64,000 nucleotides of DNA, from positions 1,248,055 through 1,312,054 of the forward strand of contig NZ_JQMQ01000005.1 of the NCBI RefSeq assembly GCF_000744815.1. The letters are read 5' to 3'. This document shows positions 54,916-63,064 of the stretch, one piece after another (position 1 is the first letter of the stretch; the number at the start of each line of letters is the position of its first letter). The translations under genes and the position numbers were made by a program. The notes under the pieces were generated by a model, which saw only the letters and a list, made by a program, of their open reading frames with translations, ran no database searches and was not told the origin of the DNA. Origin of the DNA: Phaeacidiphilus oryzae TH49. Lineage in GTDB: Bacteria; Actinomycetota; Actinomycetes; Streptomycetales; Streptomycetaceae.

Positions 54916-55521
54916 TCAGCCCGAGTGGCCCGAGTCACCCGACCGAGCCGTCCCGTCCGCCCGCCCCGCCCGCCCGGCGCGCCACTCCGGCGCCAGCACC
55001 GACCAGACCTCCAGATCCTGCCGCACCCCTCGGTGGAGGTTGGCTCCCCGCAGCACACCGTCCCTGGACATCCCCAGCCGCTCCGCCACCGCGATGCTCG
55101 GCCGGTTCTCGGAGCAGACGACCCACTCCACCCGGTGGATCCCCCGCTCCTCCACGGCCCAGTCGATGATCACCCGAGCGGCCCTGGTGACCAGCCCCCG
55201 GCCGACGCCGGCCGGCTCCAGCCAGCAGCCCGCCTCGGCGGTGCCGCGCGCGAGGTCCATGGTGCGGAAGAGGACGCCGCCGACCAGCGTGCCCTCGGCC
55301 GTCCGGATCCCGTAGATCCGCCCGGTGTCGGCCGCCGCCTTCTCCGCGTAGGACCGGAGGAAGGCGCGGCTGGAGGCGAGATCGGTGACGGCGTCCGCCA
55401 GGCCGATGTACCGGCCGATGGACTCCCGCCCGCGGTCGATGTCGGCCAGCAGCTCATCGGCGTGCCGCGGCTCCAGCGGGAACAACCGGGCGCCGTCCTG
55501 GCCGAGGGATACCGCGAACAT
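54916..55521 (-). CDS. GNAT family N-acetyltransferase (RimJ/RimL-like)
   Basis: A 201-aa acetyltransferase of the RimJ/RimL type: AGCWLEPAGVGRGLVTRAARV (acetyl-CoA loop, about residues 92-112), CSENRPSIAVAERLGMSRDG and NLHRGVRQDLEVWSVL. A short Arg/Gly-rich tail follows. The ATG at 55521 is used; an upstream open stretch consists of 15-bp repeats and is not homologous. Divergent from a second GNAT gene. Confidence 0.85.
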   Translation of the reverse strand: MFAVSLGQDGARLFPLEPRHADELLADIDRGRESIGRYIGLADAVTDLASSRAFLRSYAEKAAADTGRIYGIRTAEGTLVGGVLFRTMDLARGTAEAGCWLEPAGVGRGLVTRAARVIIDWAVEERGIHRVEWVVCSENRPSIAVAERLGMSRDGVLRGANLHRGVRQDLEVWSVLAPEWRAGRAGRADGTARSGDSGHSG

Positions 55522-55531
55522 CCGAGCCTGC

Positions 55532-55575
55532 TTTCGTACTGTCGGTTTCGTGCTGTCCGGTTTCGTACTGTCCGG
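55532..55575. repeat. Three direct 15-bp repeats in the GNAT/GNAT divergent region
   Basis: tttcgtactgtcNgg occurs three times head to tail (55532, 55546, 55561; the first copy is one base short). They lie 11-54 bp upstream of the minus-strand start codon, so they may be a set of regulator-binding sites or a slippage product. Confidence 0.65.
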
Positions 55576-55706
55576 TATCTGGGAGAACTGGACCTTCGGG
55601 ACCGAAAACCCGAGGATCCTCTCACGTCCCACGCCGAGAGGACTCGCGTGTCACCCGACCTCGGAGACCGTCCGGCGATCACAGAACCGGTTGCCAGGGA
55701 GGCGAC

Positions 55707-56261
55707 ATGACGGACCATCAGCGGCCCGCCGGGCCGGCGGCGCGGATCCAGGCGGTCGGCGAGCAGGACTGGGAGTTGTGGCGCGGACTGCGGCTGGCCG
55801 CCCTCGCCCAGGCTCCGCAGGCGTTCAAGTCCCGTCTGGCGGACTGGGAGCGCGGCGGCGAGGCGCGCTGGCGCGAGCGGCTGGCGGATCCGCGGGCACT
55901 GAACCTGGTCGCCCGCTCGGCGGGCGAGCCGGTCGGGCTGGCCAGCGGCGTCCCCTCGGGCCACGATCCCGCCGAGGCCTGCGAGCTGCGCTCGCTCTGG
56001 GTGGCGCCGCAGGCCCGCGGGCGCGGCGTGGCGGACCTGCTGATCGGCGAGGTCGAGGCCTGGGCCCGGCGGCGCGGGGCACGCACCCTCCGGCTCGCGG
56101 TGATCCCGGGCAACGCGCCGGCGACGGCCGCCTACCGCAGGCACGGCTTCCAGGACTCCGCGGTCCTCGGCGACCTCCTCCCGGACGGGACGACCCGTGA
56201 GCTGGTGCTGGAGAAATCGCTGGACGCGCGGCCCGCGGGTTCCCGAGAATCGCCCTCGTGA
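55707..56261 (+). CDS. GNAT family N-acetyltransferase
   Basis: A 184-aa acetyltransferase with the acetyl-CoA-binding segment LWVAPQARGRGVADLLIGEV (about residues 90-109) and the late IPGNAPATAAYRRHGFQDSA. AGGGAGG precedes the ATG at 55707. The stop overlaps the GTG of the dioxygenase gene, so the two are coupled. Confidence 0.88.
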   Translation: MTDHQRPAGPAARIQAVGEQDWELWRGLRLAALAQAPQAFKSRLADWERGGEARWRERLADPRALNLVARSAGEPVGLASGVPSGHDPAEACELRSLWVAPQARGRGVADLLIGEVEAWARRRGARTLRLAVIPGNAPATAAYRRHGFQDSAVLGDLLPDGTTRELVLEKSLDARPAGSRESPS

Positions 56262-57109
56262 CCGAGAAGCCCCTCTCACCGGACGAGGTCGAGGCCTTCG
56301 TACGGGACGGTTTCGTCCGGTTGGCCGGCGCCTTCCCGACCGAGGTCGCCGACGACTGCCGGGCGTTCCTGGCGAAGGCGGTGGCCGAGGAGACCGGGAT
56401 CGACGCCGACGACCCGTCGACCTGGACGCGGCCGGTCGTCCGCCTGATGGGCTTCGGCGCGGAGCCCTTCCGGCGGGCGGCCCGCACCGCCCGCCTCCAC
56501 TCCGCCTTCGACCAGCTGGTCGGCCCGGGCCGCTGGATGCCCAGGGACGGCATCGGCACGTTCCCGATCCGCTTTCCGCACCCGGACGACCCCGGCGACG
56601 CCGGCTGGCACATGGACGGCAGCTACACCCCCGAGGGCGAGCGGACCTACTGGCTCAACCTCCGCTCCCGCGGGCGCGCGCTGCTGATGCTGTTCCTCTT
56701 CTCCGACACCGGACCCGAGGACGCGCCCACCCGCATCAAGGTCGGCTCGCATCTGGACGTCCCGCCGTTCCTCGTCCCCTACGGCGAGCGCGGGGTGGAC
56801 GGCCTGGAGCTCTGCCACCGGATGGACGCGGCAGGCGCGCTGGACTCGCCCGCGCGCCCGACCGTGACGGCCACCGGCCGGGCCGGGGACGTGTACCTCT
56901 GCCATCCGTTCCTGATCCACGCGGCCCAGCGGAACCGCGGGCGGCGCCCGAAGTTCATGGCCCAGCCGCCCCTGATGCCCACCGGGCTGCTCGACCTCGG
57001 CCCCGAGCCGGCGGAGGCCCCGGCTCCCGGCGGCCCGGCCGCCGACCACTCCCCCGTGGAGCGGGCCGTGCTGCAGGCCCTCGGCCGCCAGCGAGCCCTG
57101 GGCGGCTAG
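56258..57109 (+). CDS. Phytanoyl-CoA dioxygenase (PhyH) family protein
   Basis: A 283-aa Fe(II)/2-oxoglutarate oxygenase fold. The HxD metal motif is in GWHMDGSY (about residues 115-122), with the distal His in CHPFLIHAAQ and a basic residue for 2-oxoglutarate in NRGRRPKFM. Such proteins hydroxylate diverse small molecules. Coupled to the GNAT upstream, which may act on the same molecule. Ends at a simple-repeat tract. Confidence 0.82.
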   Translation: MTEKPLSPDEVEAFVRDGFVRLAGAFPTEVADDCRAFLAKAVAEETGIDADDPSTWTRPVVRLMGFGAEPFRRAARTARLHSAFDQLVGPGRWMPRDGIGTFPIRFPHPDDPGDAGWHMDGSYTPEGERTYWLNLRSRGRALLMLFLFSDTGPEDAPTRIKVGSHLDVPPFLVPYGERGVDGLELCHRMDAAGALDSPARPTVTATGRAGDVYLCHPFLIHAAQRNRGRRPKFMAQPPLMPTGLLDLGPEPAEAPAPGGPAADHSPVERAVLQALGRQRALGG

Positions 57110-57225
57110 CGGGCCCCCGGTCGCTAGCGGGCCCTGGCCGCTAGCGGGCCCTGGCCGCCAGCGGGCCCTGGCCGCCAGCGGGCCCTGGCCGCTAGCAGGC
57201 CCTGGGCCGCCAGCGGGCCCCCCGC
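57110..57225. repeat. 17-bp tandem repeat after the PhyH gene
   Basis: cgctagcgggccctggc recurs at 17-bp spacing (57122, 57139, 57156 and on, with ct/cc changes) for about six copies, then degenerates into gccagcgggcc-type units up to about 57,320. The period is not a multiple of three; it is noncoding and sits between convergent genes. Confidence 0.75.
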
Positions 57226-57338
57226 CCGCCAGGAGACTCTCGGCCGCCAGCAAGCCCCCGCCCACCAAGAGACCCTCAGCCGCCAGCGAGCCCCGCCCAC
57301 CAGCCGGCCCCCGCCCGCCGGCCGCCCGCCGGCCCCGC

Positions 57339-57995
57339 TCAGTCGTCGATCAGCACGACCTCCAGCGTGCGCGGCCCATGGACCCCCTCCACCCGGTCGA
57401 GCTCGATGTCGCTGGTCGCGGACGGTCCGGAGATCCAGGTCTGCGGCCGGCGCGGGTCCAGCCGGGGCAGCGCCTGCGGCACCGAGGCAACGATCTGCCC
57501 TGGCCGGATCACGCAGATGTGGTGGTCCGGGACGAGGGTGAGCCGGCGCCGGCCCTGCCCCTCGGCCGCGTCCAGCACGATCGTGCCGGTCTCGGCGATC
57601 GCCACCGCGCAGCCGGTGACCACGCTGTCCACCGAGTCCAGCCGGCGGGCCGTCAACTCCGGCCCCTCCGCCAGCCGTTCGGTCCCGGCGGCCACCTCGG
57701 CCAGCCAGTCCGCCGGCAGCCCGTCCGGTACCGCCACCGTCTTCGAGCCGCGCTCCGCGAGCAGCCGGCCGACCGCGCCCGCCACCTCCGACTCGTCGCC
57801 GACGCGATGGACGATCGCCCGGTAGTCGGCCAGGTTCTCCGCCAGCAGCTCGCGGATCGCCGCCGGGTCCTCCCCGGTGTGGGTGGTGCGGTATCCGCGC
57901 GGGACCGCCGCCGGGTCCGGCGCGGCCTCCGACTCCCGGGGCACGTCCGCCAGCGCGGTGCGGATCCGGGCCAGCACCTGCTCCCTGCTGCTCAC
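57339..57995 (-). CDS. lutC: Lactate utilization protein C (LutC)
   Basis: A 218-aa LUD-domain protein: YRTTHTGEDPAAI, AIAETGTIVLDAAEGQGRR (about residues 122-140), LTLVPDHHICVI and the end GPSATSDIELDRVEGVHGPR. It is the third component of the LutABC L-lactate oxidation system. The GTG at 57995 overlaps the lutB stop (GTGA). Confidence 0.92.
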   Translation of the reverse strand: MSSREQVLARIRTALADVPRESEAAPDPAAVPRGYRTTHTGEDPAAIRELLAENLADYRAIVHRVGDESEVAGAVGRLLAERGSKTVAVPDGLPADWLAEVAAGTERLAEGPELTARRLDSVDSVVTGCAVAIAETGTIVLDAAEGQGRRRLTLVPDHHICVIRPGQIVASVPQALPRLDPRRPQTWISGPSATSDIELDRVEGVHGPRTLEVVLIDD

Positions 57996-59452
57996 TCGCC
58001 GCTCCCTCGCTGCTCGCGCTTCTTCCACCAGTCGCGAAATGACTCCTCGGGCAGCTCCGGCAGGTCCCGGCTGTCGTTCCAGGCCTTCGCGGGCCCGGGC
58101 AGCGGCAGCTTCTCCGGCAGCCGCCGCGGTACCAGTCCGCGCATCGCGCCCGCCGCGCGCTCCACCGCGCCGAGCGCGGCCGGATGGTCGAAGAGCCAGG
58201 TGGTAGCCCGCATCACGGCGCCCTCGACCCGATGGCCGTCCCGGTGCCCGCCGCCCTCGGCCACCCGCTCCCGCAGGTGCACCAGCACCTCGGGGATGTC
58301 GATGGCCACCGGGCACACCTCGTAGCAGGCCCCGCAGAGCGAGGAGGCGTACGGCAGGGAGGCGTCCAACTCGCTCTCCACCCCGCGCAGTTGCGGCGTG
58401 AGGATGGCACCGATCGGCCCCGGGTAGGCTGAGCCGTAGGCGTGGCCGCCGGCCCGCTCGTAGACCGGGCAGACGTTGAGGCAGGCCGAGCAGCGGATGC
58501 AGCGCAGCGCCTGCCGCCCGACCGTGTCGGCCAGGGTGTCGGTCCGCCCGTTGTCCACCAGCACGAGGTGGAACCGCTGCGGCCCGTCGCCGTCCGAGGT
58601 CCCGGTCCAGGTCGAGGTGTACGGGTTCATCCGCTCCGCCGTGGACGAGCGCGGCAGCAGCTGCAGGAACACCTCCAGGTCCTGCCATCGGGGCAGCACC
58701 TTCTCGATGCCGACCACCGAGATCAGGGTCTCCGGCAGGGTGAGGCACATCCGCCCGTTGCCCTCGGACTCCAGCACCACCAGGGTCCCGGTCTCCGCGA
58801 TCATGAAGTTGGCACCGGAGATGCCGACCTTCGCCCGCAGGAACTTCTCCCGCAGGTGCAGCCGCGCGGCCTCGGCCAGCTCCGCCGGGCGGTCCGTCAG
58901 CCCCTCGGGCGCGGGGCGTCCCCAACGGCCCATCGCGTCCTGGAAGATGTCCCGGATCTCGCTGCGGTTCTTGTGGATCGCCGGCACCAGGATGTGCGAG
59001 GGGAGGTCGTCCCCGAGCTGGACGATCAGCTCCGCCAGGTCGGTCTCGTAGGCGCTGATCCCGGCCTTGGCCAGGGCCTCGTTGAGCTCGATCTCCTGGG
59101 TGGCCATCGACTTGACCTTGACCACCTCGGTCTCGCCGGTCGCCCGCACCAGCTCCGTGACGATCCGGTTCGCCTCGGCGGCGTCCGCCGCCCAGTGCAC
59201 CTGGCCGCCGGCCGCGGTGACCGACGCCTCCAACTGCTCCAGATAGTGGTCGAGATGGCGGAGGGTGTGGTCCTTGATCCGCTTGCCCGCCTCGCGCAGC
59301 TCCGCCCAGTCGTCCAGCTCGGCGACGGCCTTCGCCCGCTTGTCCCGGATGGTGTGGGTGGCGTGGGTGAGGTTGGCCCGCAGCTGCCCGTCCTTGGTGG
59401 ACGACCTGGCCGCGGTCGGGAAGGGCGGCATCCCGACGAACGTCCGGCTCAT
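57992..59452 (-). CDS. lutB: Lactate utilization protein B (LutB), iron-sulfur protein
   Basis: A 486-aa protein. The N-terminal LUD domain (about residues 70-300) has VKVKSMATQEIELNEAL and NFMIAETGTLVVLESEGN. Two 4Fe-4S clusters follow: CIRCSACLNVCPVY (about 308-321) and CGACYEVCPVAIDIP (about 358-372). A C-terminal domain of unknown role ends it. Electrons from lactate oxidation pass through it. ATG at 59452 overlaps the lutA stop (ATGA). Confidence 0.94.
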   Translation of the reverse strand: MSRTFVGMPPFPTAARSSTKDGQLRANLTHATHTIRDKRAKAVAELDDWAELREAGKRIKDHTLRHLDHYLEQLEASVTAAGGQVHWAADAAEANRIVTELVRATGETEVVKVKSMATQEIELNEALAKAGISAYETDLAELIVQLGDDLPSHILVPAIHKNRSEIRDIFQDAMGRWGRPAPEGLTDRPAELAEAARLHLREKFLRAKVGISGANFMIAETGTLVVLESEGNGRMCLTLPETLISVVGIEKVLPRWQDLEVFLQLLPRSSTAERMNPYTSTWTGTSDGDGPQRFHLVLVDNGRTDTLADTVGRQALRCIRCSACLNVCPVYERAGGHAYGSAYPGPIGAILTPQLRGVESELDASLPYASSLCGACYEVCPVAIDIPEVLVHLRERVAEGGGHRDGHRVEGAVMRATTWLFDHPAALGAVERAAGAMRGLVPRRLPEKLPLPGPAKAWNDSRDLPELPEESFRDWWKKREQRGSGE

Positions 59453-60204
59453 GCGTAGACCTCCTGCTCGGTGCTGGCCAGGATCTCGGCGAGGTGGACC
59501 GTCCGCATCGGCGCGTCGGCCCGCCGCAGGGTGCCCCCGATGTGCAGCAGGCAGGAGTTGTCCGCGCCGCAGAGCGCCTCGGCGCCGGTGGAGAGCGCGT
59601 TGCGGGCCTTGTCCGCGCCCATGGCCGCCGAGACGTCGGGGTTCTTGACGGAGAAGGTCCCGCCGAAGCCGCAGCACTCCTCGGCGCCCGGCAGCTCCCG
59701 CAGGTCGATGCCCTTGACGCGGCGCAGCAGCCGCAGCGGCCGGTCGCCGAGCCGCAGCATCCGCAGGCCGTGGCAGCTGGGGTGGTAGGTGACGCTGTGC
59801 GGGTAGTACGCGCCGACGTCCTCCACGCCCAGCACGTCGACCAGGAACTCGGTCAACTCCAGTACCCGGGGCACCAGTCGGCCGGCCGCGTCGGCCAGCG
59901 CCGAGCCGCGGCCCTCGGCCATCGCCTTCGCGCCGATCCGCGGGTAGTTGTCCCGGACCATGGCCGCGCAGGAGCCGGAGGGGCTGACCACGTACTCGTA
60001 GTCCCGGAAGACCTCGTCCATCCGCCGCACCAGCGGCTCGGTGGCGCGGCGGTAGCCGGTGTTGAACTGCGGCTGGCCGCAGCAGGTCTGGCCGGCCGGG
60101 AAGTCGACCTCGACCCCCAACCGCTCGAGCAGGGCGACCACCGCCCGGCCGGTCCGCGGGTGCACCGCGTCGTTGACGCAGGTGAGGAAGAGGGCGACAC
60201 GCAT
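59449..60204 (-). CDS. lutA: Lactate utilization protein A (LutA), CCG-domain protein
   Basis: A 251-aa protein with two cysteine-rich CCG domains, CCGQPQFNTGYR (about residues 39-50) and CCGFGGTFSVKNPD (about 175-188), which bind an unusual Fe-S cluster in relatives. First gene of lutABC; the operon oxidises L-lactate to pyruvate. Start ATG at 60204 (MRVALFLTCVND). Divergent from the small secreted protein across 189 bp. No lactate permease gene is next to it. Confidence 0.94.
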   Translation of the reverse strand: MRVALFLTCVNDAVHPRTGRAVVALLERLGVEVDFPAGQTCCGQPQFNTGYRRATEPLVRRMDEVFRDYEYVVSPSGSCAAMVRDNYPRIGAKAMAEGRGSALADAAGRLVPRVLELTEFLVDVLGVEDVGAYYPHSVTYHPSCHGLRMLRLGDRPLRLLRRVKGIDLRELPGAEECCGFGGTFSVKNPDVSAAMGADKARNALSTGAEALCGADNSCLLHIGGTLRRADAPMRTVHLAEILASTEQEVYA

Positions 60205-60393
60205 CGGGGCGGCTCCTTGGCTCCTTGACCGTCGACATCGCGCTGCGATCTGCGCTGGGGAAGATCCGCCGACCAACCTAGCGCGCCGACCACCCCGTCA
60301 GGGAAGGATGGCCCGCTCCGGCCGCGGCGCCACCCGCGACGGAGGAGGGAGCCTTCCACTACCTCCAGTGATCGCTCTGCTACTTTCTGCGCC

Positions 60394-60792
60394 ATGCGCA
60401 AGAAGAGCCCCCACGGCCCCCGCGTCGTCCTCGGCCTGGTCTCCGCCGCCGTCGCCACCGTCGCCCTCACCGCCGGTCCCGCCTCCGCGAACGCGGGCGG
60501 GACCAACGGGTCGGTCTGGATCGGGGTGGCCGGCAACCGCGACTACGTGTCCGAGGTGGACGCGGCGATCCTGAACCGCGGCTTCGACGGCCACTTCCAC
60601 ATCTACGCCGGCGACTACTCCTTCAACACCGGCGACCAGCACTGGAACGCCGGCGGTTTCAACGCCCCCGACGTCGTGGTGCACCCGAACCGGAACTTCT
60701 TCTCCGGCACTCTGGTCTGCGCCGAGGCCTGGGAGCGCACCCCGGGCGGCTACAACCTGCTCGGCCGCCCCTGCGAGACCGTCGAGGGCTGA
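60394..60792 (+). CDS. Small secreted protein, unknown family
   Basis: A 132-aa protein. The signal peptide (MRKKSPHG..., hydrophobic to about residue 28, cleavage after SASA-like ASANA) is followed by a mature part rich in Gly/Asn/aromatics with two cysteines (VCAEAW and GRPCE), probably a disulfide. TACTTT at 60381-60386 and the absence of a Shine-Dalgarno site suggest a leaderless message. Its last 43 bp overlap the convergent MFS gene. Confidence 0.72.
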   Translation: MRKKSPHGPRVVLGLVSAAVATVALTAGPASANAGGTNGSVWIGVAGNRDYVSEVDAAILNRGFDGHFHIYAGDYSFNTGDQHWNAGGFNAPDVVVHPNRNFFSGTLVCAEAWERTPGGYNLLGRPCETVEG

Positions 60793-62246
60793 CCGCCGTC
60801 CGCGTCGTCCGCCGGCTCCGCGGCCGCCGGCGCCAGGTGGTCGCGGACCGCGTCCGGGTTGAGCCTCCGGTGCAGCCGGCCCGGCACGTCGAAGCCGACC
60901 AGCGCCGCGGTGACCAGTGTTCCCGCGAAGGTCAGCACCGCCAGTGACTGCCCGAGCGGCATCCCGCTCGCCAGCCGGGCGCCCAGCACCGGTGCCACCG
61001 CCCCGCCCAGCGCACCCACGTTGTAGGTGAAGCCGAGGCCGGCCGCCCGGCTCTCGGTCGGGAAGTGCCCGCCGATGTACCGGGGCAGCAGCCCGGAGAT
61101 GCCGAAGCTCAGCGCCTGGAGGACGAACAGCAGCAGGCCCAGCACCAGCAGGTTGCCGTGGACGGCGAAGACCGGGAAGACGAAGGCCAGCGAGACCACC
61201 AGGGTGATCGAGTACGCCTTGGTCGTCCCGATCCAGTCCCCCACGAACCCGGCCAGCCAGCAGCCTGCCATGGTGCCGAACCCGGCCCAGAAGAGGACGT
61301 CGGTGACCTGCCCGGGGCCGTAGTGCAGCTGCTCCTTCAGATAGGTCGGCAGCAGCGCCTGGATCGGCCAGCTGTACATGAAGGCCACGAAGACCGTCAC
61401 CATCAGCGAGGCGTACAGCAGCCAGCCGCGCCGGCCGCCCAGCTGCACCGCGAAGGCCAGCAGGCAGAGTCCGGCGAGCACCGACAGCGGCAGCACCGCC
61501 CCGCCCGCGACCGAGGTGAAGACGGAGAAGAGTGCGGCCGCGGCAGCCGCCGCCAGCAGCACGTTGAGGGCGGCCAGCCGCGGGGTGGCGAAGAGCGGCC
61601 GGAACGGGTTGGGCCTGCGCCCCCGGTCGGCCACCGTCTCCTGCCACTCCTCGGCCTCCGGCAGCGCCCGGCGCACCCACAGCGCGACCACGATCGGGAT
61701 CAGGCCGAGGTAGAACATCCAGCGCCAGCCCAGGCTGGGCACGACCACCTTGTAGACCTCGGCGGCGATCACCGTGCCGACCGAGTAGCCGGAGATCAGG
61801 AAGCCCGAGGCGCGGTTGCGCAGCCGCCCTGGCCAGCTTTCCAGGACGTAGGTGGCGCTGGACCCGTACTCGCCGGCCATGCCCATGCCGATGGCCAGCC
61901 TGGCCACGAAGAGGCTGGTGTAGTTCCAGGCGAAACCGCAGGCCAGGGTGCCCAGCGAATACAGCAGGATGCTGAGCACCATGGCGGACTTGCGCCCGTA
62001 GCGGTCGCCCAGCGAGCCGAGGACCGCCCCGCCCAGCCAGCGGGTGATGAAGGCCGCCGAGACCAGGCTGGCGCCCTCCACGGTGCTCAGATGGAAGGTG
62101 GCGCTCACCTCGGTGAGCACAAGGGTGATCAGTACGAAGTCGAAACCGTCCAGCACATAGCCGAGCCAGGCCGCGAAGAACGACCGCCAGCGGGTCGCCC
62201 CGACCTCGCGGTACCAGGGTCTGGCTGGTGCGGTGGTGGTGGTCAT
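60750..62246 (-). CDS. MFS transporter (sialate:H+ symporter-like)
   Basis: A 498-aa major facilitator with twelve or more hydrophobic segments. The first loop has GSLGDRYGRKSAM and the second half GFVGDWIGTTKA. The middle insertion between the two halves includes two extra spans, as in the NanT type (SHS family). GGAGG precedes the ATG at 62246. It follows nanE and a ROK kinase in the same operon, so an amino-sugar such as sialic acid or ManNAc is the best guess. Confidence 0.8.
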   Translation of the reverse strand: MTTTTAPARPWYREVGATRWRSFFAAWLGYVLDGFDFVLITLVLTEVSATFHLSTVEGASLVSAAFITRWLGGAVLGSLGDRYGRKSAMVLSILLYSLGTLACGFAWNYTSLFVARLAIGMGMAGEYGSSATYVLESWPGRLRNRASGFLISGYSVGTVIAAEVYKVVVPSLGWRWMFYLGLIPIVVALWVRRALPEAEEWQETVADRGRRPNPFRPLFATPRLAALNVLLAAAAAAALFSVFTSVAGGAVLPLSVLAGLCLLAFAVQLGGRRGWLLYASLMVTVFVAFMYSWPIQALLPTYLKEQLHYGPGQVTDVLFWAGFGTMAGCWLAGFVGDWIGTTKAYSITLVVSLAFVFPVFAVHGNLLVLGLLLFVLQALSFGISGLLPRYIGGHFPTESRAAGLGFTYNVGALGGAVAPVLGARLASGMPLGQSLAVLTFAGTLVTAALVGFDVPGRLHRRLNPDAVRDHLAPAAAEPADDADGGQPSTVSQGRPSRL

Positions 62247-62338
62247 ACTGCCTCCAGGATGCCCGACGGGCTCCTCGTTGAGCCTCGTCCCAAGTGCGGC
62301 GGCGGATTCGCGGTGGATCCGCGGCGGGTCCGCGGCGA

Positions 62339-63064
62339 TCAGCCGCGCGCTGCCGCCGCCGCGAGACCGGCGGCGAACCGCCGGGTGATCGCTGTGGGTG
62401 CGGTGATGGCGGTGCCCACCACCACGCAGTGGGCCCCGGCGGCGAGCGCCGCCGCGGCCTCCTCCGGGGTGCCGATCCGGCCCTCGGCGACCACCGGCAC
62501 GTCGATCCGCCCGGCCAGCCGGGCCACCAGCTCCAGGTCGGGACCCTCCGTACGGGGCCGCCGCCCGGGGCCGGGGACGTAGCCGGCCAGGGTGGTGCCG
62601 ACCAGGTCGGCGCCGGCCGCCGCGGCCGCGACGCCCTCCGCCTCGGTCGAGACGTCGGCCATCACCAGCCCGCCGGTGGCGTGCACCGCCTCGACCAGCT
62701 CGGCGAAGCGGCTGCCGTCCGGCCGCGGCCGGTCGGTGGCGTCGGCGGCCACGATCCCGGCGCCTGCCTCGCGCACGGCGAGGGCGTGCCGGACGGTCGG
62801 GGTGATGTAGACCCCCTCGTCGCCGTCCTTCCACAGTCCGATCAGCGGCAGCCCGACGCTCCCGGCGATGGCCCGGACGTCCTCCAGGCCGTTGGCGCGG
62901 AGGCCGACCGCACCGCCTGCGGAGGCCGATTGGGCCATCCGCACCATGGCGGAGGTGTCCCGCATGGGGTCGCCGGGCGGGGCCTGGCAGGAGACCACGA
63001 GACCGCCGCGCAGGGCGGCGCGGAGCCCGGCCGCCGTGACGTTCCCGTGCTGACGGGTGCTCAT
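62339..63064 (-). CDS. nanE: N-acylglucosamine-6-phosphate 2-epimerase (NanE)
   Basis: A 241-aa TIM barrel that interconverts ManNAc-6-P and GlcNAc-6-P. Visible motifs: GLVVSCQAPPGDPMRD (about residues 20-35), GLRANGLEDVRAI, LIGLWKDGDEGVYITPT and the phosphate loop VVAEGRIGTPEEAA plus VVVGTAITAPTAIT. Start ATG at 63064 overlaps the kinase stop (ATGA). Confidence 0.92.
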   Translation of the reverse strand: MSTRQHGNVTAAGLRAALRGGLVVSCQAPPGDPMRDTSAMVRMAQSASAGGAVGLRANGLEDVRAIAGSVGLPLIGLWKDGDEGVYITPTVRHALAVREAGAGIVAADATDRPRPDGSRFAELVEAVHATGGLVMADVSTEAEGVAAAAAGADLVGTTLAGYVPGPGRRPRTEGPDLELVARLAGRIDVPVVAEGRIGTPEEAAAALAAGAHCVVVGTAITAPTAITRRFAAGLAAAAARG

